64,000 nucleotides of DNA. Source: Owenia fusiformis. Lineage: Eukaryota; Annelida; Polychaeta; Sabellida; Oweniidae. Shown in pieces: positions 49,970 through 61,900 of the stretch (position 1 is its first letter; each line of letters begins with the position of its first letter). The DNA is taken from NCBI GenBank assembly GCA_903813345.2, contig CAIIXF020000004.1:26287985-26351984 (forward strand), in the 5' to 3' direction. The translations under genes were made by a program, and so were the position numbers. The notes under the pieces were generated by a model. That model searched no databases, was not told the origin of the DNA, and was given only the letters and a program-made list of their open reading frames with translations.

Positions 49970-52900
49970 CTGAAATAAGATATATATTTATTGTAGTTTA
50001 AATTCTTCTTTAATTTTCATCTTGAATCTGAAATACATCAATAAATGCCTTTGTAAAAGGAGTAACCAAATTATTTATCACATAATTTGATCTAAAATTG
50101 TCTTGATAATATCAAAATAAAACTGCACATAAAACGTTTTATAATGTTTATAACAGCTTTAAACTATTGAAAGTGTGAATTTCGGAATACTTAGTTATTG
50201 AAATCGCTTTCATAAGAATGCAAAATTGCCGTAAGGCAGGGACTAAAGTGTTACAAAACAGACCAAGATAAGTACAATGTCAGCAAGTCACAAGAAAACA
50301 AACCCAAATATCCTAAACTATGCTCTAGCGAGTAAAGAGTGTCTAATATCCTCTCCCCTGCCAGGACCACAAGACCATGGACTACTCTATTCATTTCATA
50401 CTGAATACCATCACAATACTGTACATGTTGAAATCATCATGCATCAGTGAATAGTTGTCTTACTGGAATTACTTACCTGCATAAAGTCGTGACATCTTGT
50501 GGCTAAGGGGTCTTTAGGTATTTCCTTGAATGTATCGAGTATTTCTGCTAAATGGCGGCATTTCATGAGTTTTGATTGGTTATGTAGGATCAGTGTGATG
50601 CTCACACGGAAGATTATTTTTGACCCTTCGTAAAATAAACTGTCCCATATCCGCAATACAGTCTGAAATACAAAAGATGAAGTTCAATTTTGGTTATGGT
50701 TTTTAAAGATCTAAAGACCTTTTCTCATAAAATGAAATTATTTTTCCCATTTTGCCTTTTAGAGGTATCAACTACATGTACAGGTGTTTTACAAGTTTTA
50801 TTATATTAAAATAGAAGTGTCCAAAACATACAAAATCAAGTACCAAGTGTTTCAAGTATTTTCAAAGAGGATTGGCTCCCAGAACGCAACTTCAATTTTC
50901 TGCCATATATGGGCATGTCTTGGTTAAAAAGTTCGAATTTAAACAGCCACCATTTTGTTCACTTCAGAATTTCCGAATTCAGAATTTCCAAACAAAATAA
51001 TTCCGAAACACACAAGAAGTGATCAAAATATTGGTTCGAATCTTTTGGAATGTTGATTATGAATTTATAGTCTGTTATAATTTCAGAAAATAACGATATC
51101 CAGACATTTTCTTTGTTGGAAAATATTGTGATGTATCCCTGTGAGACAATCCTCCTTGAAGTTTTTTTTTATTTTTTCACTTTACCTCTATTGGAAGCAC
51201 ATCAGCAAAACAGCATATAAACCATTTGGTTGAAACGATACACCACATTAAACCCAACTCATCCATGTGTTTGTAAAGTTCTGGGGCTTTTATTCTAAAA
51301 TTATAAAGATTGTATGTAGAATATGATGTTACCATAGCAACATATAAACCTTTTGGTTGAAACGATACACCACATTAAACCTAACTCATCCATATGTTTG
51401 TAAAGTTCTGGGGCTTTTATTCTGAAATTATAAATATTGTATGTACAATATGATGTAACCATAGCAACATATAAACCATTTGGTTGAAACGATACACCAC
51501 ATTAAACCCAACTCATCCATATGTTTGTAAAGTTCTGGGGCTTTTATTCTAAAATTATAAAGATTGTATGTAGAATATGATGTTACCATAGCAACATATA
51601 AACCTTTTGGTTGAAACGATACACCACATTAAACCTAACTCATCCATGTGTTTGTAAAGTTCTGGGGCTTTTATTCTAAAATTATAAAGATTGTATGTAG
51701 AATATGATGTTACCATAGCAACATATAAACCTTTTGGTTGAAACGATACACCACATTAAACCTAACTCATCCATATGTTTGTAAAGTTCTGGGCCTTTTA
51801 TTCTGAAATTACAAATATTGTATGTACAATATGATGTTACCATAGCAACATATAAACCATTTGGTCAACACGATACACGACATTTAACCCAACTCATCCA
51901 TATGTTTGTAAAGTTCTGGGCCTTTTATTCTGAAATAATAAAAATTGTATGAACAAGATGATGTTACCATAGCAATATACAAACCATTTGGTTGGCACGA
52001 TACACTACATTAAACTCAAATCATCCATATGTTTATTAACTTCAAGGGCTTTTATTCTGAAATAGTAAAGCATTTATGTGTGTCAATATGTTGTTACCAT
52101 AGCAACTGATGAACCTACATTGATGAAGTTTTGAATTTACCAAAAATCACAAAATCTCTCTCTGACTTTGTACATGTACTTGTATTGAGAGTTCTAGTTG
52201 TATTTAAGAGTCCTTTTTTAGAAATTTATAGACTAGAACTAGAGCTTTGGAGTTTTCAGAAGACATACATGTATGTACAATTTTATGTATTTCACCTAAA
52301 GCAACTCATATTCAACATATAGCAAGTGTCTGATATGTTAACAAAATGTGATTTTTTAAATCAAAATTGCTGATTTCTAACTAAAACCAACTTTACTTGG
52401 AAAATGGAGATGGGAGGCAAAACAGATAATATGGATAGGCATAAAATGGATGTAGGTATAACCTCATACAAACAGCAGTTTTAATAAATTAAAATGTATC
52501 ACCGGTGTTGACAGATGGATGGAATGAAGGACCAAAAGATGGACACTGAGTCAATCCAATCAGCTACAAGTAGTTACAAATATATATTAATTGAAATGAA
52601 CATTATTAATTGAAACACATACTTTAAGCTTTACAAAGATTGCAGACAAAAAAGTTAATGCTGACAGTATTGATTGATAACATATTTATAATTCAGACCA
52701 CCAACACTGTATAGAAAAATAAGATGAAATCAATGAATGCTTCCAAGAACCTTATATTGCATGTCAAGGTGACTTTGGTAACGTCTCAGCGAGATGATCG
52801 ATATACTTCAAAATCCAGAACTCACTTATACATAATAAAAATTATGCTATCTAACATATACATCGGATGTATAATCAACACAATTATAAAAGGTTTTTAT

Positions 52901-55900
52901 TTATATAATATGAAAAATAAAAATTGGATTATTGATGAACTAAAAAATCAACACAGACGAATACAAGGTAATCAATAATGGTTTGTTGTTAGCAACAAAC
53001 CGACAACAGACATCTTTGAATTTAATATAGGTGAGCATTTCTTTTCTTATTGTTTTGATGTATTACACTGTAGATGCAAGTAAAAGTAGCCTACTAGCCT
53101 ACTTCATACACCCCCAAATTGCAATCAGATTTTTGTCACCGCTTTGGTGCCCAAATGGTACCATCAGGACTGATTTTTCGGTGCCATTTTGGCACTGTAA
53201 GTTTTGATTCTCAGAGGAATGAGAGTGTGACTTGCTTGGTTGACGAAAACAAAAATTTTATGAAATATAAACATGATCAATCTTTCATTCAGTTCTGACT
53301 TGAGACTAAAATTTATTAATTATATTCTGGTTCATATTTTCATTCAACCAAGCATTCTTCAATGTTCATATATTAATGGAAGATGTTTTTTATTATTAGG
53401 TGAATAGTGATGAGAGGAACAATATTGGATACTTCAAGAAAATACCAAACATTTTGTCCCAGATATGGATTTTTAACAAAATTAGAAAATACATGTACCA
53501 CTTACAAAGGCTAATATCTTGAAGAAGCAGGTGCTTCATTCTTAGAGAATATAGCAACAGCAAGAGCAATTTTAAATCAATACTTCTAGAAATAAAACAA
53601 CTATTCATCCTGGTTATGGACATTTGACATATTTCATAAATGTTCAATGCTGCATACAAAGGATAATAATTTAAAGGAACAGGGACAATATGGCAACTGC
53701 TGCAGCAACATGTGATACTTCTGTTGCTATTCATCCAGGTTATGCAAGACTGACTGAATTCATAAAAATCACATCTTCAAAGGTGGACATCTTCAATAAA
53801 TATAAACATGAAGAACTGGAACATCATACCAAATTTATTACAGACTTTGCCCAGTCAATATGTACAGGATTTGGAGAATATAATGAACTTTTTAAGACTA
53901 AGAGACTTTTCCCTAGAGGTAGCTACTTTGAGAAAACAAAGATTGTCAGTCCTACAGAATATGATTTTCTTACTGTGTTAGCTCTGTCTGATGATGTGTC
54001 AGTTGAGGTGTGTGATGTATTGGACAGTCGATGTTCAGGAAAAGGATACCATGTTGTTAAGATTCATCCTGGACCATTACAGCAATGTCTTCTTAGTGAT
54101 TATTCTAAATATGCATCTGATCCTGAATCTTTAGGTAAATATTATCCTTATATGAAACAATCTCCTTATGTTGCACAGTCGACACATGGTTCTTCAGATG
54201 ATATCTACTTATTGAAAACAAACATAGCAAATCATCTGCATACTGTTTTAAACTCTTACTTAAAGAGCACTTATGGATCAACATACTTGGGAAAGAAAGA
54301 TCTTAAAGAGGAGGAGAATCAAGGCTACAAACTAGAATCATTTAGTTTGCATGAGAGGCGACATGGTCCTAGTATGTGGCTGCGGATAGGAGGACCATTA
54401 GGCACCACAGACATAGATCTCTGTTTCTGTATTGAACATAAACCTGGATCTGTTATGGTAACTGTTCAAATACCTATTAAATTCTGGAATGAATCAATAG
54501 TGCACACCCTGCACCCAGCAACTAACCAAACATTACCTACTCGAAATCATAAACAACTTTTCCTACTTATGAAATATATATCCCACCTGTATAAGAAGAT
54601 ACACTGGTATCTCGACCATAAACATCCACACTACGATCTCATCTCCTCCTACTCCTACAAACTGCTGGTGATGAAACATCAGCAAAACTGCAAAGAATCT
54701 GACTCTAATGTAGGAAAATGCTTTGAGGATGTTGTGGAATATATATTTAATCAGTTCAGACAAGAAGGTGATGCTTCAAACCAGTATATATTATCTAATT
54801 GGGGCACCAACAAGAAAATATGTCTACCAGACACTTATTACCCCAACAGGATGGTAAATGTCACGTGCAGTGGCTACAATGGAAGTGAACTTACACTACT
54901 CCTGTGGGTGTTGAAACATGTCAAACATACTAGGGACACTCAATGGTGGAACCAACTGATGGATGATGACTTCCCAAACAACGTGAAATCTGGCGATGTA
55001 TTACACTCCCTGTTAAACTCAGTCCAACAATCGTTTGGATATTTTAAAAGTAAACAACATGAGCACATTAATTGGCAACATGAGGATGACACTCAGACAC
55101 AACTCAAATTCACTGATCGAAAGTCTGATCAAGGGTCTTATCAAGAGTCTGATCAAGAGTTTGATCAAGAGTTTGATCAAGAGTCTGATCAAGACTCTGA
55201 CCAAGAGTCTTATCAAGAGTTTGATCAAGGGTCTTATCAAGAGTCTGATCAAGGGTCTTATCAAGAGTCTGATCAAGAGTTTGATCAAGAGTTTGATCAA
55301 GAGTCTGATCAAGAGTCTGATCAAGAGTCTGACCAAGAGTCTTATCAAGAGTTTGATCAAGAGTTTGATCAAGAGTCTGATCAAGACTCTGACCAAGAGT
55401 CTTATCAAGAGTTTGATCAAGGGTCTTATCAAGAGTCTGACCAAGAGTCTTATCAAGAGTCTGATCAAGAGTTTGATCAAGAGTCTGATCAAGAGTTTGA
55501 TCAAGAGTCTGATCAAGAGTCTGACCAAGAGTCTTATCAAAAGTTTGATCAAGGGTCTTATCAAGAGTCTGACCAAGAGTCTTATCAAGAGTCTGATCAA
55601 GAGTTTGATCGAGAGTCTTATCAAGAGTTTGATCAAGAGTCTGATCAAGAGTCTGACTAGAGTCAAGAGTGTCAACCGTGCCGGCTTGTTGCTAGTGCAC
55701 CACAGGAGTTTGATTGCAATAAACCTTGATGTCTCTCAAAAGAATTATGTGAGTGTTAGTGCGCTCTACTGAGATTTTTTGTTGAAAACACATGAGCACT
55801 ACAGGGCTTATTGTTCTTTTTATTGATGCCTGTGGATAAACCTCATTAAAAATTATGCAATTCACTAGCACCATGGGCATACAAAAATACATTATGTTAG

Positions 55901-58900
55901 TCAATAAAATCTAAAAGTGACAAAATCAAGAAAACAAAAATTCATACCAAATTCTTCTACCAGAAGTTCGGCCATGCTAAAACAAAGACATCATGTCTTC
56001 ATTTCCAGTTGAACTCAAGTGACCATGAGGGTGATTTATTGATTTATTATACAACATGATCTGAAATGTCATAAATGGCATGTTACAATGATAGCCAAAG
56101 TTCAGTATAAATGTAAAATTAGTATCAACTACAATTATTTTACATAGCTGTCATATGTCATTTGAATGGCATGGCTGTCGCTCAAACTTATCCCTTAACA
56201 AAATCTGTTTTAATTTACATGTTTATGTTTATGTTTATTTATTATTTGAAATACACACAAAATACAATATATGAACTGGGTGACACTTTAAAAAGTGTAT
56301 ATTCCCAATATTTGGCAAAAAATAATACATGTGTGTTGTCATACCTATTAAATGCAGTTGGGGACCTGCCTATGTATTCATCTATTTGAACGAAAGTATT
56401 GGTTTGTCACACCAGATCATAATAGACCAAATGAGATAACGTTTTTGCATAATGTCAAAAGTTTTCTTGAATACAATCATACCAATGAGTGCAAATATAC
56501 TTACAATGTAGTTTGAACATTATTTGGAACAGAGGCAAAATCAGGGGGTACAGCGGAGCTTATAGGACATATAAGTCAGTTTAGTAAAAAACAAACAACA
56601 ACAACAAAAAAAACACAAAAACAACATAACTGTATGTGATTGAAATGTTACCATATGGGTCAGATATACTGAGCGATCATATTGAGAGCAGTTTTGTTCT
56701 TCGAAGAAGCCAAAAGAGCATCCAAAAGAGCATACACGAGAGAAAGCATGATGAGGGCAATGGGTGATAAAGAGACAGCAAAATATCAATTGAGTTAGTA
56801 TGTTTCCAAAAATAGTTTTTTTAGTTCTCTTTTAAATGAATAGAGGCTTTTTATTTGTTTAAGTCTTTCTGGTAATTTGTTCCAAAGCTGGGGTACTGAA
56901 ATGGATATAGATGATTTACCATAATTTGTGCGAAATTTAGGTTGATCATAGGTCATTCTATCCCTGGTGTTATAAGGATTTCTTTCATGAACTGTTGTAA
57001 AGAGACGAGGGTATATACTCCTATAGTTATCTAAGTCGTTTTTCCATTTGAACATAAATATACATTTCGCTTGCTTATTAATGTCAAAAATAGTAATAAG
57101 TTTTAACATTTCAAAAAGTGGAGAGGAATGTGCTCTATAGTCACTATTTATTGCAAGACGTAGAAACCTTTTCTGGGACAAGTGAAGTGGATTTATTGAT
57201 GTAGGATTTGCATCCCCCCAAACAAGATTACCATATATTAGATATGAATAGATCAAGGAGTAGTAAATACTTGTAAACCCTTGAATGTTTAAGATATGCT
57301 TAATCTTGTACAAAATACCTATGGTCCTTGAAATTTTCATATTAACTGAAGATATGTGATCTTTCCATGTCAAATGTTGGTCAATTATAATGCCTAAAAA
57401 ACTGATCTTTGATACTTGTTCGAGTTTATTGTCATTGAGATACATTTTGAAGTTACTTGGATCATAGTGCTTCTGTCTAGACGTAAAAATGATGTATTTG
57501 GTTTTAGAAATGTTTATAGAAAGTCTATTAGTCACCAGCCATTCTTCAATATGTTTTAGCTCGGTGTTCAGTATATCATTGAGTTCATTTAGATTTTTGC
57601 CATTTATCAATATATTAGTGTCATCTGCAAAAAGAACAAAAAATAACCTTGGAGATGATAAGTATATGTCATTAATATAAACAATGAAGAAAAGGGGACC
57701 TAGTATGGAGCCTTGAGGGATTCCAAAGTTAATGGTATTTGGCTCAGAAATGACATCTTTGTATGAAGTTCTTTGAATTCTATTTTTGAAATAACTTTTT
57801 ACCAAATCAAGTGATACGCCACGTATACCATAAAAATATAATTTTTGAAAAAGAATTTCATGGTCGATAGTGTCAAATGTCTTGGAAAAATCTAAAAATA
57901 GGCCAATTGAGTATTCTCCGAGATCAATAGGTTTTCTTATTTTTTCAACAAAATTTAGAACAGCCATAAAAGTTGACTTCTTTTCTCTAAATCCAAATTG
58001 ATTAGAATATAAAATTTCCATTTTGTCAATAAAAGTAGAAAATCTCCTATGCATTAATTTTTCAAGTAATTTAGAGAATACAGGAAGGACAGAAATGGGG
58101 CGATAATTTGTAAATAATTTGTCATTATCTTTTTTATATATTGGAATGACTTTGGCGGCTTTTAAATGATCTGGAAATATACCATTGCTAAACGATAGAT
58201 TAAATATATGCAAAAGGGGCTGTAAGAGTGTGTTACCACACTCCTTTATGACAAACGGCTTAAAGTCATCAAGACCAGCAGCTGAATTTTTCAGATTATT
58301 TATTTCAGTTCAGATTTCATCATGAGATATTGGATTAAGAAATAGAGTAGATTCTGTTTGACCTAAGTTCTGCATGAAATCAAGTGGGTTCTTTTTTGAT
58401 TTGGGGATTTTTGAAGCAAGATTCTCACCTACAGTTGAAAAAAAGTTGTTAAATTGATTTGCAATTTGCTGTTTGTCTGTAATTTCAATGTTATTGTGAA
58501 GAAAAGATTCAGAAATATTGGTTGATTTATTTCTCCTTTGAAGTAATTCATTTAAAATTTGCCAGTTAGCTTTAATATAACCTTGGGTTTTTTGAAATCT
58601 ATTGTTGTAGTACATTTTCTGAGAGTTTTTAATTATTCTCTTTAAGGTTTTTGCATAAGTATTGTAATTGATTTTATTTGGTTGGGAAGGGTTTCTAAGG
58701 ACCTTTTTATATAATTTGCTTTTGTTCCTGATGGAAGTAAGAATGGCAGAAGTGACCCACGGTTTGTTATTATTATTATAGATCCTTTTTATAGTAGTTT
58801 TAAGAGGAAAGCATCTATCATAGTGTTTAGTTAAAATATCTTCAAATATATTATATGACGCATTAGAATCATTATTACTTATAACCTCATTCCAATTTTC

Positions 58901-61900
58901 ACTTGAAAGTAATTCTTTAAATAGTTTAATATTTGGGTCAGTATATTTTCGCTGTTGGACTTTGATGTTTTTTATTCTATTAACATGTTTTTTACAAGAG
59001 GCATAAACAGGAAAATGGTCTGAAATATCGTTAAAAATTATACCACATGAGTCTGCCTTGGAGTCATTTGTAAATATGTTATCAATAAGTGTGGCAGAAG
59101 TTGATGTGACTCTTGTTGCTTTGTAGATCAGAGGAACTAGGTTAAATGAGGTCATTATATTATAAAAATTCTGTGTAGGAATATGCTGAGCTACTTTAAA
59201 TAAGTCAATATTAAAGTCACCAGTGACATAGCAAATTTTATTCTCCAATGAAAGTTGAGATAGATAAGTGTTGAGATCATTATTGAAATCTTCAACATCA
59301 ACATTAGGCGGCTTATATAAACAAGTGAATAATACATTTTTGCTGTTTTCTATAACAATCTCAATAGTTATCACATCACAGTCATTATTGTTAAATTTGA
59401 GACCAGGTCTTTCAATAATAGTCATGGAATTATGAACATAAATGCCTACCCCACCTCCTCTCGTGTTGCGTGATTTAAAGTGACCATTGTAATTCAAAAA
59501 TTTGGAAAAATATGGTTCCTGGTCCTTATAGAGCCATGTTTTTGAAAGTGCTATTACTGAAATGGTCTTGTCAATAGCAGAAATCATGTTTGTTAATTTA
59601 TGAAATGTTAACAAAGCATTTAAGATAACAAATGGTCTGTTATGTTCCATTGTTTGATATTTGGTTAGAATAAGTCACTTTTACTTGAATCCATTTACAT
59701 TTAGAACGAATTGTCTGTTTTTGTCACTTTTGTCAAAACCTTTGTTAGTCAGATCAATGTGCAAAATTATCACTTGCATACATTTATTTGTCACATTCAT
59801 TCGTTTTTAAATACCGAAAAGTCACATTTAGTCACATTTTTTGAGGCCAGGTCACCTTGTCACATATCTTTTGGGAGTCCCCATCTGTGTGAACAAATAA
59901 AAATATGATGAATCAATAGACACTTCTCAGAACTGAAAGCTACAAGTCAGTTTGACCCTGGAAGCATGAGATGAAGGATCAACTTAACACATATAGTGGA
60001 TGTATTCAACAAATCAACACTATTATTAAAGAATATTTCAGTTCCTCTGAATATACTAAATGTATACGATATTGATGAACCGGAAGCTTAAACATTGGCA
60101 AAATTAGCAAATCAGAGTGGTGAAGCACTATACAGCTGAAGGTAATCACTAATCAATGCAGGGATTTGTTAAAAAACTTTTTGAAATTACTATACAAGGG
60201 TTGTTCTATAAGTACTGATAGTTATGCTCTCAATTCCATGCTCATCGAGGAATATGTTGAAATTTCTGGAGATTGATGGCAATTTGTATGTCAACATACT
60301 GGCCAAATATAATGAATTTAATTTTTTAAGTTATAGAAAGTTCAATATACAGGCTACCTACCTGGAGTAGTTTTCTGTTTTTATGTTCCAAAAAAATTGT
60401 GTATTTTAACCAAAATCCTTTTCAATATCTATAATAATTTCATGATCAAGCAAAGGCATATCTAATTAGAGTAGCTTCATAATATATATTCAGTATTGTA
60501 GACATACATATTGCCTTACCTTAATAAATATGGAAATAAGAGCTTTTGTATCAATATTTATTGAACAGTCCTCGTAGATGAACAATTATCTTCATATTAT
60601 TTCAATATTTCCATTCTGAGAATGAGAAGTACTGACTTTGTACTCTATTCATTCTTTTAAAGATTCCAAAAGTACAAAATATAACCTATGACGTTCATAT
60701 AGTTCTGGGCTTAGACTAAGATTGATTAAATTCTATTCAGATTTATATTCAACCAAGCGTTCTTCAATGTTCATATATTAATGGAAGATGTTTTTTTCAT
60801 TATTAGGTGAATAGTGATGAGAGGAACAATTTTGGATACTTCCAGAAAATACCAAACATTTTATCCTGATCATAAATGTTTGACAGAATTAGTAAATACC
60901 AATGAAAAATACCTGGAATACCACAGACAAAGGATAACACTTTAAAGGAATAAGAACAATATGATTACAACTGCGGTGACATTTGATACTTCTGAAAAAT
61001 ACCAAGATACTCATCCAGGTTATGCAAGATTGACTGAATTTGTAAATATCACATCTTCAAAAGTGGACATTTTCAATAGATACAAACATGAAGAACTAGA
61101 AAATCATACAAGATATATTACAGACTTTGCTGAATCAATATGTACGGGATTTGGAGAATATAATGAACAATTCAAGACTAAGGGCCTTATCCCTCGAGGC
61201 AGTTACTTTGAGAAAACAAAGATTGTCAGTCCTAAAGAATATGATTTTCTTCCCGTGTTAGCTCTGTCTGATGACGCTTCAGTTGAGGTGTGTGATGTTC
61301 CAGAAGACAATGCATTGGCAGGGAAAGGATATGGAATGGTTAAGATTCACCCTGGATCATTACAGAATCGTCTTTACAGTGATTCAATCAAATATTGTTC
61401 CTCTGTCCCGGATTCTTCTTTATTTATGTTTGTTATAGACCACCTTCCTCATCCTGAACATTCTACAAATGGCTCTCTTGGTAAAGTCTGCTGCTTATCA
61501 ACATGCATAGCAAATCATTTACATGACGATATAAACTCATACTTAAAGACCACGTATGGTTCGATGTACTTGGGCAAGAAAAACCATAAAGAAGAGAAGA
61601 ATCCTTGCTACACACTTGGATCATTTAGTTTACATGTTGATCTACATGGTCCTAGTGTCTGGCTTCAGCTGGGTGGACCATTAGGCACCACAGACATAGA
61701 TCTCTGTTTCTGTATTGCAAATGAACCTGGATGTGTTATGGTTCCTACATTTCTTCAAGATGATATGTACTGGGCTAAATCAATAGTGCAGACTCAATAC
61801 CCAGCAACTAACCATAATTTATACACATATGTACCGACTGAAAATCATAGACAACTTTTTCTCCTTATGAAATACATATCCCACATGTGTGACAAGATAC

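Larger units (their letters stand above)
56213..59650 (-). mobile_element. Defective non-LTR retrotransposon (Jockey/CR1-like superfamily)
   Basis: An endonuclease-reverse transcriptase frame runs on the - strand (59650 to 56795), interrupted by one in-frame TGA at 58312-58310. The 3' end is probably near 56213, where a short AATAAACATAAACATAAACA tail appears in - sense. No ORF1 is seen, so it is 5'-truncated or the 5' limit is not visible. No target duplication was identified. It separates the two cGAS-like genes and is antisense to them. Confidence 0.85.

Noticed and set aside
53396-53734. 112-codon - strand frame overlapping the cGAS-like 5' flank
   Set aside because: It is antisense to a region conserved in the + direction between paralogues, and the + frames explain it better.
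55019-55772. Long open frames on the - strand (218 codons) and in another + frame (245 codons) over the 12-bp repeat
   Set aside because: They are shadows of the coding minisatellite: a repeat of 12 bp keeps every stop-free frame open. Products are monotonous Leu/Ile/Arg or Leu/Ile/Lys/Ser strings.
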